DNA of 42,857 bases from Acidobacteriaceae bacterium (lineage in GTDB: Bacteria > Acidobacteriota > Terriglobia > Terriglobales > Acidobacteriaceae). Both the position numbers and the translations under genes were made by a program. Below are positions 1 through 9,745 of the stretch, piece by piece; positions within the stretch are counted from its first letter, which is position 1, and each line of letters begins with the position of its first letter. The stretch spans positions 1-42,857 of the forward strand of contig JASHQE010000323.1 of the NCBI GenBank assembly GCA_030037705.1. Direction: 5' to 3'. Under the pieces are notes generated by a model, which was not told the DNA's origin, did no database searches, and worked only from the letters and a program-made list of their open reading frames with translations.

Positions 1-1
1 A

Positions 2-169
2 GCCATCTATCACCTGATCATCGCGCTGCGCAAGACAAACGAGAAAGATCAGATTCCGCTCCTGCTGAAGCGCCTGGTGGAGCTTCGCGCCAGCGATGGG
101 GCCGGCCAAACCGCCAATCGCTATCGCCTATCCGACACCGCAGCTCCATCTGCTTCGGTTTCTCACTAA
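2..169 (+). CDS. C-terminal end of a TPR-like protein (partial)
   Basis: An open frame enters from the left edge and ends at TAA 167-169, giving 55 residues. It begins AIYHLIIALRKTNEKDQIPL and continues with LLKRLVELRA, a helical pattern like the last repeat of tetratricopeptide proteins common in Acidobacteriota. A Ser/Ala-rich tail follows. The start and most of the protein lie outside the window, so its role cannot be told. It is convergent with the LacI-type gene to its right. Confidence 0.55.
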   Translation, partial: AIYHLIIALRKTNEKDQIPLLLKRLVELRASDGAGQTANRYRLSDTAAPSASVSH

Positions 170-432
170 ATGCATGCTTGGGCACCGCCACCGGATCCTA
201 TCGAAGAGCTCATCCATTCGATCCTGCTTTCACGCGGTGAATCCGGCCAACGATCTCTCGAACGGGATCATGAGTAATTCGAGACGTTGCAGGCTCCCGC
301 TCCGGATCATCGATCAACAGCCGCGACGACTCTCCTGCGCTTACTGCGCTGATGCCGTCAAAAACGCGGCCCGCGCTCGCGCCCTCCAGCACAATGTCTT
401 TCTGCAGGCTCTGTAGAGCTTTTACAGCAACG
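170..432. other. Convergent intergenic stretch, no gene called
   Basis: About 260 bases separate the TPR stop from the stop of the LacI-type gene. A minus-strand frame stays open here down to base 210 and has a plausible codon pattern. It has no start of its own outside the LacI gene and matches no family I recognise. It could be a decayed gene end or chance. No clear terminator hairpin was seen. Confidence 0.3.
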
Positions 433-1497
433 CTAGACGAGGAACTCGCCCGGAGTGTCAATCTCTTTTGCGAAGAGCGCAATATTGCTGCGCAAGAGGA
501 TATGGGGAGCCAGCCGATGTACGGGATCCGGCTTGGCGTCGTTGACCAGGTAATTGAGAAGCATTTCGAGTGCAATCTTGCCTTGAATAAAAGGCCGCTG
601 ATAGAGGGTCGCCAATACCTTCCCCGTTTCGATGTACGGCACAAGCTCTGGAAACAGATCGGTGGTAATCACCTGGACATCGCCCAGGAGCTTCGTTTCT
701 TCGAGAGCCCGCAAGACGGGAATACTGTTGGCGGTGCTCAAATAAATGCCCGCCGGTCGCTTTGCCTGCCGGAGTAATGCCATCGCCTGCTTGTGCGCGA
801 GTTCGGGCTGCTCGTGCGACTCGATGACAGGCAGGAGCGAGAGGTGGGGGGCAAGTAACGCCAGATTGGCTGCGAATCCGCGTAATTTCTCAGCGTGATC
901 GAGCGTGGTTAGCTCGCCGGTGATGGTGGCCAGCGTGCCTGGCTTCTGCATGATCCGCGAAAACAGCTCGGCGGCGATCGCGCCGCTGGTCAGCGAGTCC
1001 ACGGCAATGGAAGCGAGTCGCTCGCTGCGCGGCGCATCGCTCGACACGCAGACTACAGGGATTTTGCGTTGCGCCAGCCCGAGGAGCGCAGGTCCAATGC
1101 GGAGCGGATTGCCGGGTGCGACCAAAACTCCATCGAAGCTCTCGCGGGCGTCGGCCTTGAGAAGTTCCACGTCGCCTTCGTCGAGCCGTGGGAAGGTGCG
1201 GAAGACCAGATCAATACTGAGGCCGACGGAAGTGGATGCTGCGGCCCGCACGCCGGCCCGCAGGGAATCGAAGAACGATGCAATCTCGCGCGGGAAATAG
1301 ATGCCGATCCGAAGCCTGCGATTGAGCTTGAGAGAGCGTGCCGCGATATTAGGCCGGTAACCGAGTTCTTCGGCTTTCTTCAATACCCGTGCGCGAGTGG
1401 CAGGGTTGATTCCAGCCCGCCCGTGAAGGGCGCGGTCGACGGTTCCGATGGAAACGCCCAGGGAGCGTGCAATGTCCTGAATTCCGGGAGGCTTCAT
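433..1497 (-). CDS. LacI-family transcriptional regulator, sugar-binding type
   Basis: The 354-residue protein has the normal LacI length. Residues 5-30 form the helix-turn-helix (IQDIARSLGVSIGTVDRALH), followed by the hinge region with GYRPNIAARSL near residues 46-56. The rest is a periplasmic-binding-protein-like effector domain. It should bind a sugar-derived effector in the cytoplasm and repress or activate local genes. It is divergent from an MFS sugar porter, with about 200 bases between them. The candidate operator CGTGTACGTTA at 1592-1602 lies in that gap, and related words precede the DUF5107 gene and the TonB-type receptor. That makes those genes its likely targets, which is an inference from shared words. 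The effector is unknown. Confidence 0.9.
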   Translation of the reverse strand: MKPPGIQDIARSLGVSIGTVDRALHGRAGINPATRARVLKKAEELGYRPNIAARSLKLNRRLRIGIYFPREIASFFDSLRAGVRAAASTSVGLSIDLVFRTFPRLDEGDVELLKADARESFDGVLVAPGNPLRIGPALLGLAQRKIPVVCVSSDAPRSERLASIAVDSLTSGAIAAELFSRIMQKPGTLATITGELTTLDHAEKLRGFAANLALLAPHLSLLPVIESHEQPELAHKQAMALLRQAKRPAGIYLSTANSIPVLRALEETKLLGDVQVITTDLFPELVPYIETGKVLATLYQRPFIQGKIALEMLLNYLVNDAKPDPVHRLAPHILLRSNIALFAKEIDTPGEFLV

Positions 1498-1591
1498 GAC
1501 GACATTCTTATCGCGATCTTAACCTGCTGCGGCTCGCCCGCGCGCGCTTCAATTTTCTCCAGCCTGCCGTAATCATTGCGAATACGGATTT

Positions 1592-1602
1592 CGTGTACGT
1601 TA
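1592..1602. promoter_or_regulatory. Candidate LacI-type operator, site 1
   Basis: CGTGTACGTTA lies between the divergent LacI gene and the sugar porter. The same 11 bases occur at 6730-6740 upstream of the DUF5107 gene. A related site lies at 9889-9900 upstream of the TonB-type receptor. Its position would let it control both divergent genes. It overlaps a possible GTG start at 1593, which argues that the porter really starts at ATG 1698. Confidence 0.4.
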
Positions 1603-1697
1603 CCATTGCCTTGCCGTATAATCGCTCGGAAGCCGAACCCACCTCCGGCCCGCGTTCAAAGACGCCCGCTGAGAAGAAGCCGTTTTCAATTACAGTG

Positions 1698-3143
1698 ATG
1701 ATTGCTCCTGCACCTCAACCGGGAACGAATGCCCTGCCGGCTCAATACCGACCCGGCAATCACAACCCGATTTCTCTGTGGCTGGCGGCAATCTCGGGCG
1801 CGCTCGGCGGACTGCTCTTTGGCTACGACTGGGTTGTCATCGGTGGAGCGAAGCCCTTTTACGAACTCTACTTTCATCTCAATTCACCGCAACTGCAGGG
1901 ATGGGCGATGAGTTGCGCGCTGATCGGCTGCCTGGCAGGCGCGGTCACCGCAGGGGCGCTAAGCGATCGTTTCGGAAGAAAGCGACTCCTCAGGCTGGCG
2001 GCGTTCGTTTTCGCCATCTCCTCGGCAGGCACGGGAATGGCCACGCAATTCACGGCTTTCGTGGTCTGGCGCATCCTGGGCGGCAGCGCCATCGGCCTTG
2101 CCTCCGGCATTTCGCCGATGTATATCGCCGAGATTTCGCCCGCCCATGTGCGCGGCCGCCTGGTGTCTCTGAATCAGATGGCGATCGTGATCGGGATCCT
2201 GATGGCGCAGGTGGTGAACTGGCTGATCGCCAGGCCCGTTCCTACCGGCGCCACTCCCGCTGCAATTTTGGCTTCATGGAACGGGCAATTCGGATGGCGC
2301 TGGATGTTTGGGGTCACTGCTCTTCCCGCGGTGCTGTTCTTTATCACCACATTTCTGGTTCCCGAGAGCCCGCGTTGGCTGGCGTTGAAAGGGCGCGAGC
2401 GGGAAGCGGTGGAAGTCCTCGATAAGTTGAGCGGCCCCGGCTACGCCCGCCATGTGCTCGAAGAGTTGCGTTCCAGTGCAAGCCTGGAACCCCGCGTGCC
2501 TATTTTGCGCGAACTCGCAGCGCCGGGTGTCGCGCGGGCGCTGTTGTTGGGTATTGCGCTCGCAGTGCTGCAGCAGTGGTGCGGCATCAATGTAATTTTC
2601 AATTATGCTCAGGAGATCTTTGCTGCGGCCGGATACCAGATCTCGGGTATCCTTTTCAACATCGTCATCACCGGAGCCGTCAACGTGGCGTTCACGGTAG
2701 CGGCGCTGGCCATGATCGATCGCCTGGGCAGGCGCTTCCTCCTGCTCACCGGCGTGGCCGGTCTGGCGTTGATCTACGTGGTGCTCGGCGCTTTCTATCG
2801 GCTTCACCTGCACGGCGTGCCGATGCTGATTCTGGTGCTCGCCGCTATCGCCTGCTATGCCATGTCGCTCGCGCCCGCTACCTGGGTGGTAATCGCCGAG
2901 ATCTTTCCCAACCGCATTCGTGGTAGCGCAGTATCGATCGCCGTTACCTTCCTCTGGATCGCGTGCTTCGTGCTCACGTACACGTTTCCACTGCTGAATG
3001 CCGCGCTGAGCACGGCCGGCGTCTTCTGGGTGTATGCGGTGATTTGCGTCGCCGGCCTGGTTTACCTGCTCTTCCGCCTGCCTGAAACCCGGAACCGGTC
3101 GCTTGAAGAAATCGAGACCGGCCTCTTCGCCGGAAAGCTTTAA
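1698..3143 (+). CDS. MFS sugar porter (XylE/GalP-like)
   Basis: This is an inner-membrane transporter of the major facilitator sugar porter family, with 481 residues from ATG 1698. Family signatures are present: GLLFGYDWVVIGG in the first membrane helix, DRFGRKR after helix 2, PESPRWL before the central loop, QQWCGINVIFNYA in helix 7, DRLGRR, and the terminal PETRNRSLEEIE. About twelve membrane segments can be traced. The frame is open up to GTG 1593, but a start there would add 35 hydrophilic residues and overlap the candidate operator, so ATG 1698 is preferred. It is a likely proton symporter for a mono- or disaccharide, under the divergent LacI regulator. Its end lies 24 bases from the convergent DUF5107 gene. 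Confidence 0.9.
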   Translation: MIAPAPQPGTNALPAQYRPGNHNPISLWLAAISGALGGLLFGYDWVVIGGAKPFYELYFHLNSPQLQGWAMSCALIGCLAGAVTAGALSDRFGRKRLLRLAAFVFAISSAGTGMATQFTAFVVWRILGGSAIGLASGISPMYIAEISPAHVRGRLVSLNQMAIVIGILMAQVVNWLIARPVPTGATPAAILASWNGQFGWRWMFGVTALPAVLFFITTFLVPESPRWLALKGREREAVEVLDKLSGPGYARHVLEELRSSASLEPRVPILRELAAPGVARALLLGIALAVLQQWCGINVIFNYAQEIFAAAGYQISGILFNIVITGAVNVAFTVAALAMIDRLGRRFLLLTGVAGLALIYVVLGAFYRLHLHGVPMLILVLAAIACYAMSLAPATWVVIAEIFPNRIRGSAVSIAVTFLWIACFVLTYTFPLLNAALSTAGVFWVYAVICVAGLVYLLFRLPETRNRSLEEIETGLFAGKL

Positions 3144-3167
3144 GCCGCCGGTTTTCTTGCCGATTCT

Positions 3168-6100
3168 TCAAAGAGGGAACACTTTGTTCGACTGTTTTTC
3201 CGACTGGCTATACGCGCGCGTCAGAATCGCAAAGTTGGCCATCAGATCGGCCGCGCCACTGTGATTCACGTCGAGCTGCTCGACGTTCCTCAGCATCGCC
3301 AGGGCTTCCTCGGTTTTTCCCGACCCCAATAGGCTCTGCGCGCGCAGAAACCTGGCCAGAATATGCTGCCGCTCGGCCAAATCTTCGTCGAAGAGCAGCA
3401 TGGTGGGCAGCGAAGTGGCAAAGTAGTCGATCTTCGGCGTCTTCAACTCGAGGCTCGTCGCATATGCGGCGATTTCGCGAAACAGCCGTTTGGCCTGCGC
3501 TGCCTCTCCCAGCCGTTCCAGGGCCATCCCGCTCCAGAATGTCGATTCAGAAACGGCGCACACTTGCATCTGCACAAAGTCGCCCTGCCGCGAAGCGGCC
3601 TGGCGCCACCAAGCCTGTGCCTTTTCTCGGTCATCCAAAGCATCACAGGCAATGCCCAGGAAATATTCCACTTCACTTCGATTTGCCAGCGGGTGCCACG
3701 TTTCCCCCAGACTCGTTGGCGGATGCAGCGTGGCCTGAAAGTGTTCCAGGGCGGCCAGCGGCCTGCCCTTCTCAAGATCTTCCCGCCCAAGAAGCAGGTG
3801 CGCTCGAACGTATTGTGCGAGAACGCGTCCCTCCCCGCCCTCCCAAGGCTGGAACTTACGCGCAAGCAGAACCTGCAGCGCTTCAGCCGGGCGGCCGGTC
3901 TGGTTGTATAAGCTGGCCAACTCCACACTCAAATCGTCGCGACGATCCACCAGCGCGTGGAGTTTTTCAAGCGCAGCGAGGCGGATCTCCGGCTGCTCGC
4001 CGAGACGCTTGAAGAGTTGATCCTGCTCGTAGAAAATGCGCGCGTCGTGCGGGCTGAATGCCCGCGCCTGTTCGAATGCCCGGCGTGCTTTCGACGCATC
4101 CCGTTGAACGTTGTAATACGCGATTCCCAGATTGCGCCACGCCGTCGGAAGTTTCGGATCGAGCTGGATCGCGGCCTCCCAGCAAGCGATCGCTTCTTCA
4201 TGGCGCCTCAGGTCGTACAGCAAATTTCCGAGGTAGTATCGCGCCCGCGCGTCCTGCGGGTTGGCGCGAATGGCTTCTTCGAGCAGCAGCATCTCTTCGA
4301 GCCGGCTGGGAAAGACATAGGTTGAATCCGCCTTCGCAGCCAGTTTGTAGGCTGTTGCACTCTCCGCCATGCGGCCAAGCTGGACCAGCGTCCATGCTCG
4401 TGCATACAGAAGCATCGGATGGCTCCCGTCATGCGCACTCGGATCCTCCACTTCAAGAACACGCAGAGCGTCCTCTAGGAGTCCCGCGCGCTGGAGATCA
4501 AAGGCGAGATCGAGGCGCTGCTGACCGTCCGCGGGTATCTGCCCATTCTTCAAATAACGGGCCCAGATATCGAGCGGATCGAGCGCGAGAGCGGCAGCGA
4601 TCATATCGACGGCATCTTTCTCGCGTCCTAGCTGGCGCAGGATGGCCGCCTTGAGGCTGCGCGCGTTGAGGTTGTCGGTATCCACACGGAGAGAACGCTC
4701 GATATGATCGAGGGCTTGTGCCCATCTGTGGCGCGCGCAGTCGATCTCGGCAAGACGATGATAGGCCGGCCCGCGCCAGGCCGCGTTCCACGTGGATTTG
4801 TAGAACGCGTCATAAGCATCTTGAGCCTCTTCTCGGGCCTCATCCCGCCGGCGCTGGAAGAACAGCGCCAGCCCCAGATTGTAATGTGGTTCGCCATCGT
4901 AGGGATTCGGATTGCGTTCGGTAAGCCTCGCGACAGAGGCCCGCAACAGCGCCTCAGCTTGCGCCAGTTCGCCGCGGCGAAGATGCCACCGGCCCAGCGC
5001 GCAGTTGGCGCGGCTGTCGCCAGGGTCGCGCCGCAAAGCTTCGCGCCAATAGGCTTCAGGATTGCGCGTCGCGTGCCGGTACTGTTCAAGGTGCAGGCCG
5101 ATCAGATAAAGCTGGTCGCTGGATTCGACTTCCTCCGGCAGCGGCGGCTCTGTGGCTGCTTGCGGGCGCCCTACGGGAACAATCTCCGCAGGCGCATAGC
5201 GCAGCACTGTTTCACCATTGCTTTCAAGCGTCACCTCAAGCTCCGATATCGACGCAGGAATCACGAACTCTGCGCAGATCGGCCTTGATGGTTCCAAGCT
5301 CTGCGCGCGCGAAGCGATCGGTTCCCTTTGAGACCCGATGCGAATCATCGCATCCGCCATGGAACACGTGGCCATGATGTGGACACGAACCGAATCACCG
5401 TCACGCTCCAGGCGCAGGGCTGCGTCGCGATTCGCACAATCGGGCACGCCAATCTTGCGAATCGGATACCAGAACTGGCTGAAGCTCTTTGTCTCTCCAG
5501 GCGCGAGAAACGAAAAATCCGGCTGGTTGTCCGTGTATGCTCCCGCCATCAGTTCCACATAAGGCCCATCTGCATCGGTAAGGCAGCGGTCCCAGGCGTA
5601 GCCGAACTCCTGGTTCCCCCATGTCCATTGTTTTTTGCCGGGCGCAATGTGGTGATTACCGGCATACACGATTCCCGCCTGCCACGCGTGATCGTAGCCG
5701 CCAGAGAAATCCCCCTTGGAGCCAACGACCATGTAGCTGGTCGGCACAGGAATGTTGGCATACCAGCTCAGATCGTTGGGAGGGTAAGAGCCGTCCGGCA
5801 CGAATTGCGCCGGGCGCTCGTCCGCCGGAACCCCGCTGGCAGCGCGCGTTCCGTAGTCGACGCCGTAATACCTGTTCTGACTGAGCGGAAATTCCGTGAT
5901 CGCGCGCTTGGCGTGGTCGGCAACGTAGCGAACGTCTTTGGGAAAGAAGGATTCATACTTTTCGTGGACGTGGGTGGCCACATTCGCCCACCACAGGAAG
6001 GTCTGCGTATCAGTGGTGCGGTTATAAAGTCTCACGCGCAACTCAAAGTATGCCTTCCCAGGCCGCAGGCACACTCCGTGCATTCCTTTGAGCCGCGAGA

Positions 6101-6644
6101 TCGGATCATGATCGCTGCACCAGGCGGTAACGGAGCCGTCAGCCTCGCGCTCAATCGTAACCTCGACGGGCATGAACGTCGCCGGCCGGTGATGCTGCGG
6201 CCAATTGAACTCGATGCCGCCCGAAATCCATGGCCCGGCTAGCCCCACCAGCGCAGGCTTGATGACATTTTGCCTGTAAATGAAATCGTAGTCGCCCGTC
6301 TTGTCGTAGCCCACATGAATGCGCCCGCCGATTTCTGGAAGGATCATGAGGCGCAGAAACTCATTCTCGATGTGCACGGCTTTCCAGGTGTGATCCCGTG
6401 GCTCGGTGTCGATCCGATCGATCACGGGTAGCGGATAAACCCGCCCGCTGCTTCCCTGGTAGACACGTTTCTCCAAAAAGAGCGGATTCGGGTCCGGGGC
6501 GGCCGGCAGATACGTACGCAGGGTCACGGGCTCTTCCCACGCCTTCACAACCCCTATTTCGCAGGCCGGTGCAGGCGGAAGCTGAAGCAGAGCGGTTTTT
6601 GATTCAGGCGCTTGGTGGCGCGATGGCTTCCGGTCGTTGCGCAT
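3168..6644 (-). CDS. DUF5107 domain protein with C-terminal TPR array
   Basis: This 1158-residue protein has two halves. Residues of roughly 40-400 look like DUF5107, a beta-rich galactose-mutarotase-like fold, with conserved-looking stretches such as LPEIGGRIHVGYDK and GGIEFNWPQHHRPATFMP. Residues of roughly 540-1130 contain many tetratricopeptide-type helical repeats, for example NPQDARARYYLGNLLYDLRR. No signal peptide or membrane helix is evident, so it is probably cytoplasmic. The start has a good Shine-Dalgarno sequence (GAGGAAG just upstream). It follows a TonB-type receptor on the same strand and carries candidate LacI-type operator words about 90 bases upstream. That suggests a role in handling an imported carbohydrate. 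The domain's biochemical activity is not something I can assign. Confidence 0.8.
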   Translation of the reverse strand: MRNDRKPSRHQAPESKTALLQLPPAPACEIGVVKAWEEPVTLRTYLPAAPDPNPLFLEKRVYQGSSGRVYPLPVIDRIDTEPRDHTWKAVHIENEFLRLMILPEIGGRIHVGYDKTGDYDFIYRQNVIKPALVGLAGPWISGGIEFNWPQHHRPATFMPVEVTIEREADGSVTAWCSDHDPISRLKGMHGVCLRPGKAYFELRVRLYNRTTDTQTFLWWANVATHVHEKYESFFPKDVRYVADHAKRAITEFPLSQNRYYGVDYGTRAASGVPADERPAQFVPDGSYPPNDLSWYANIPVPTSYMVVGSKGDFSGGYDHAWQAGIVYAGNHHIAPGKKQWTWGNQEFGYAWDRCLTDADGPYVELMAGAYTDNQPDFSFLAPGETKSFSQFWYPIRKIGVPDCANRDAALRLERDGDSVRVHIMATCSMADAMIRIGSQREPIASRAQSLEPSRPICAEFVIPASISELEVTLESNGETVLRYAPAEIVPVGRPQAATEPPLPEEVESSDQLYLIGLHLEQYRHATRNPEAYWREALRRDPGDSRANCALGRWHLRRGELAQAEALLRASVARLTERNPNPYDGEPHYNLGLALFFQRRRDEAREEAQDAYDAFYKSTWNAAWRGPAYHRLAEIDCARHRWAQALDHIERSLRVDTDNLNARSLKAAILRQLGREKDAVDMIAAALALDPLDIWARYLKNGQIPADGQQRLDLAFDLQRAGLLEDALRVLEVEDPSAHDGSHPMLLYARAWTLVQLGRMAESATAYKLAAKADSTYVFPSRLEEMLLLEEAIRANPQDARARYYLGNLLYDLRRHEEAIACWEAAIQLDPKLPTAWRNLGIAYYNVQRDASKARRAFEQARAFSPHDARIFYEQDQLFKRLGEQPEIRLAALEKLHALVDRRDDLSVELASLYNQTGRPAEALQVLLARKFQPWEGGEGRVLAQYVRAHLLLGREDLEKGRPLAALEHFQATLHPPTSLGETWHPLANRSEVEYFLGIACDALDDREKAQAWWRQAASRQGDFVQMQVCAVSESTFWSGMALERLGEAAQAKRLFREIAAYATSLELKTPKIDYFATSLPTMLLFDEDLAERQHILARFLRAQSLLGSGKTEEALAMLRNVEQLDVNHSGAADLMANFAILTRAYSQSEKQSNKVFPL

Positions 6645-6729
6645 TGCTTCCTCGTCATTTTCTGCCGCGGTAAAAATCCCGCGGGAGTATTGGCTCTATC
6701 AAAAAAACGACAGCCACTCGCCGAGGGTC

Positions 6730-6744
6730 CGTGTACGTTAACGA
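6730..6744. promoter_or_regulatory. Candidate LacI-type operator, site 2
   Basis: CGTGTACGTTAACGA contains the 11-base word found at 1592-1602 and the 10-base word ACGTTAACGA found at 9891-9900. Its core, CGTTAACG, is a perfect palindrome. It lies about 86 bases upstream of the DUF5107 gene start, and so links sites 1 and 3 into one motif family. Confidence 0.42.
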
Positions 6745-6860
6745 TAATCTTCGTCGTTTTTCCTTCCTCTGTCAATCCATGAACTATGAGGGGTCAAGGG
6801 GCAGATTCTCAGGGTTGGCCGCGTCGATCATGAGACTCCCAGCACGCTCGATCGTCTTCT

Positions 6861-6878
6861 GCAGTGAGGCTTCACTGC
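6861..6878 (-). terminator. Hairpin downstream of the first TonB-type receptor
   Basis: GCAGTGA at 6861-6867 and TCACTGC at 6872-6878 form a seven-pair stem with a four-base loop, about 30 bases past the receptor stop on its transcript. No uridine run follows, so it may stabilise the 3' end or reduce read-through into the DUF5107 gene rather than terminate transcription on its own. Confidence 0.35.
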
Positions 6879-6907
6879 GCTCCCGCGCAGACATGCTTCA
6901 ACCAGTT

Positions 6908-9745
6908 CTAGAATGAGAGCGAAGTCTGAAACAGAATCGCGCGATTACCGGGAGTGGGTGTGGAAAATTGACCGCCGGCAAGAGATTGCGTCTTGTTGAA
7001 GAGAGGCGAAGTCATGACGCCATTTGGCGTGCCAAGGTTCACAATATTCAGGACATTCAGCGCCACCGCGACGAAAGTGAGGTTGAACCTGCGCGCTTCC
7101 GTTGCATCCAAGCGGATAGGCGCGCCACCGCTACTCAAGCCGCGGCCGCTCACGCTTTGACCGTTCTGTATTGTATTCCCTTCCGCTGCTGCTTTGATGC
7201 GCGGCCCCACACCGACAACTTTGCTCACGCGCATATGGAGCATAAAGTTTGCGGGTCCCGTTCCAATGTCGTACGGAATGATTCGTTCCGCTTTTCCAGT
7301 TGGATTCGTATCCAGGCATCCATACTGCGTCGAGACTACATCCGAAGCGCCGCAGGTACCGTAGGTAGGGCGCGCATCGAACTGATTGTTGCCCGTCAAA
7401 TCTTTGCCGATGGTCAAGTTGTAGGGCGTTCCGGAACGGGCGACAAACAAGGGCGCAAATGTAATTCCATAGCGCGCCGTGTAAGTACTGAGGAGGAACA
7501 CCTGATGGCGGATGTCAAAGCTGGCCCGGCCATAATCAAATCCAGGATCCTGTTCGACGGAAGGTTGTGAAGTTACGCCTTGCGTGTCACTGTTCGCATA
7601 ATTGAATGTATAGGAGCCATTCAAGCCCATGTGTTTCCAGCGAATGCTGGTGGTCATGATGATTTGCTGCTGCTTGTATATGCCGCCTGATTGAAATTGG
7701 TAGTTATAGGCAGCGGGAATCGAGCCCGTAATCGAGTAAGTATCCGGATTGAAAGCAGGTGCAGTGATGTTATCCGTCAAATACTGATGAATGCCCTGGG
7801 TATAGAGATAGGTGATGTTCCCTGTAATCCCTTTGGCAATTTGATGATCCACCCCTATTCCGCCCTGCATGTCGAGAGCTGCGCGAAAGCGCGGATCAAC
7901 GGTATCGTAGTACGGCACGGAAGATTCGTCGGCAATAACGGTGGACGCAGAGACCGGAGCATTCGGATTGTAGAAATCCGGATTGTCAACCACATAACTT
8001 TGCTGATTGATGAGATTGTTATGAATTGCCTGGATGATGTAGGGCGTCCCGGCCGCGGAGCCAAAGAAATTCGGCACGGTGAAGCGGTTATAAAACCAGC
8101 CGTAGCCGCCGCGGATGACGGTTTTCGGCGGGTTATTGCCCGTGTGCATGGGGCTCCACGCGAATGAGATGCGCGGCGCCCAATCGGCGTGATCGTGAAT
8201 CCGATTCTGCCCCTCATAGCGAAGGCCGAGGCCCAGGTTGAAATTGGGATTCACTCGCCAATCATCCTCAAGGAACAGTGCGCCATCGAACAAGATGACG
8301 CGCGCAAGCGGATTCTGGATGATGGTCGCGGAGTACTCTGACGGCATTTCTGCCTGGTAATTTGCGACGGAAGTGAAGGTGTAGGTGCCGTTGGTTCCCG
8401 ATGTGGAGTAATTTGCGTCACGATAGCTGCGCAGACGCACACCAAAGCGAAGCGTGTGGCTTCCCGCCGTCGCGGTGGAGTAGTCCTGGAACTCGAAGTT
8501 GTCTTGGTGATCTTGGGAGATGCCGGAGCTATTGCCTCCAGTCGTGAACGCGCCTTGAACCGTAACTGCGGGTGTGAAATAATTCGCGGCTTGGCTATTG
8601 CGGACACGCCGCCATTGAAAATGCACCTCATTCACCAGGTTGGGATTCACAATGATCGTGTCGCCGAGCTGGAGCGTGTTCTCCTGGCTTTCTGAGTTGT
8701 TCGCCTGTTCGGGCAGACTGAGTGTGCCAACGCTGCCGCCCGACTGGGTGGAATGGAAGATCGAGTCGCGGACGGTCAGCATGTTATTTTTGCCAAGCAT
8801 AAAATCGATGCGCGGGTTGAGTGAGAGATAGCTCGAAGGGTTGGGGAAGGCCTCAGAAAAGTTCTCGGTTACATCCTGTGGGTTCACGGCGTCCACAATG
8901 GTTTGAGTTTGCCTGTTCAAATGGAATCCGTTGAAGAAGTATGCCGAGCGCTTCGTCAATGGCCCCGTAATGTTTCCGAATGTCGCATCAAAGTAATAGC
9001 TGGGCTGTTGAGCGATCAGCGGATTCGCGGTGTTGAGGGCGGAGTCTGTGCCGAACCCCGAGATCATGCCTTTCAGCTTTTGTGATCCAGGCTTGGTAAT
9101 GATCTCCACGCGTCCATAACCGATGCGGTCAAACTCTGCGGAAAAAGGATTTTGATTGACGCGAATTTCAAGGATGGAAGATTTGGGTGGAATCTGCCCG
9201 CCCTCGAAGCCATCAATATAGATCTGTCCGCCGTTTGGCCCGGCGGCAGGTCCGGCCAATGCCTGTAACTCGCTTTGCAACTCGTCGGGATCGTCGGAAA
9301 GCGCATCGAGATCGCTTCCTTTGATCACCATGGCGCTGGCATTCTGATCAGAGTTGAGACTGACTCCTTGACTCTGCCCTTCGACAGTGACCTCCTGCTG
9401 TTCGACGGCGATGACAAGGGAGAGGTTCAGTTCCTTGGTTGCACCGGTTGCGATCGTGACATCGGAAATCGATAAAGGCTCGAACCCCTTGACTGTGACT
9501 GCGATCGTGTAGGAACCGGCAGTGAGCGAATGGAAGGCGTAATGGCCATCAGCACCTGATTTCGTGCGAAGAACCTCTCTGCCCTGCGTCAAAGTGATGC
9601 TGGCCCCAGGCACAACCGCGCCGCTGGGATCAATGACCGCACCCCGCAGCGTAGCGGTCTGAGCGCTCGTCTGTGCAACCATCTGCGAGGGAAACACGAG
9701 ACAAAACAGCAAGGCCATTCGCACGGCCAAGATTCTGAGTTTCAT
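6908..9745 (-). CDS. TonB-dependent receptor-like outer-membrane protein with carboxypeptidase-regulatory domain
   Basis: This 945-residue Oar-like receptor should import or bind an oligosaccharide at the outer membrane. Residues 1-25 are a Sec signal peptide (LLFCLVFPSQMVAQ). Next comes a beta-sandwich carboxypeptidase-regulatory domain, from ATLRGAVIDPSGAVVPGAS to about residue 115. A plug region follows (SDLDALSDDPDELQSELQAL), then a long beta-barrel rich in alternating aromatic residues that ends QTSLSF. The terminal Phe is the usual barrel-assembly signal. A Shine-Dalgarno sequence, AGGTGATC, precedes the start. It lies upstream of, and parallel to, the DUF5107 gene, with candidate LacI-type operators about 145 bases upstream. 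The substrate is unknown. Confidence 0.88.
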   Translation of the reverse strand: MKLRILAVRMALLFCLVFPSQMVAQTSAQTATLRGAVIDPSGAVVPGASITLTQGREVLRTKSGADGHYAFHSLTAGSYTIAVTVKGFEPLSISDVTIATGATKELNLSLVIAVEQQEVTVEGQSQGVSLNSDQNASAMVIKGSDLDALSDDPDELQSELQALAGPAAGPNGGQIYIDGFEGGQIPPKSSILEIRVNQNPFSAEFDRIGYGRVEIITKPGSQKLKGMISGFGTDSALNTANPLIAQQPSYYFDATFGNITGPLTKRSAYFFNGFHLNRQTQTIVDAVNPQDVTENFSEAFPNPSSYLSLNPRIDFMLGKNNMLTVRDSIFHSTQSGGSVGTLSLPEQANNSESQENTLQLGDTIIVNPNLVNEVHFQWRRVRNSQAANYFTPAVTVQGAFTTGGNSSGISQDHQDNFEFQDYSTATAGSHTLRFGVRLRSYRDANYSTSGTNGTYTFTSVANYQAEMPSEYSATIIQNPLARVILFDGALFLEDDWRVNPNFNLGLGLRYEGQNRIHDHADWAPRISFAWSPMHTGNNPPKTVIRGGYGWFYNRFTVPNFFGSAAGTPYIIQAIHNNLINQQSYVVDNPDFYNPNAPVSASTVIADESSVPYYDTVDPRFRAALDMQGGIGVDHQIAKGITGNITYLYTQGIHQYLTDNITAPAFNPDTYSITGSIPAAYNYQFQSGGIYKQQQIIMTTSIRWKHMGLNGSYTFNYANSDTQGVTSQPSVEQDPGFDYGRASFDIRHQVFLLSTYTARYGITFAPLFVARSGTPYNLTIGKDLTGNNQFDARPTYGTCGASDVVSTQYGCLDTNPTGKAERIIPYDIGTGPANFMLHMRVSKVVGVGPRIKAAAEGNTIQNGQSVSGRGLSSGGAPIRLDATEARRFNLTFVAVALNVLNIVNLGTPNGVMTSPLFNKTQSLAGGQFSTPTPGNRAILFQTSLSF

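Noticed and set aside
210-432. C-terminal extension or second gene beyond the LacI stop
   Set aside because: The frame is open and protein-like, but the LacI protein already has a complete family-length C-terminus and the frame has no own start or recognised motif.
1593-1697. GTG 1593 as the start of the sugar porter
   Set aside because: It would add 35 hydrophilic residues not usual for the family and would overlap the candidate operator. ATG 1698 gives the normal length.
5328-6242. Plus-strand frame opposite the DUF5107 gene (304 codons)
   Set aside because: It is antisense to well-structured DUF5107 coding and has no recognisable domain or ribosome binding site.
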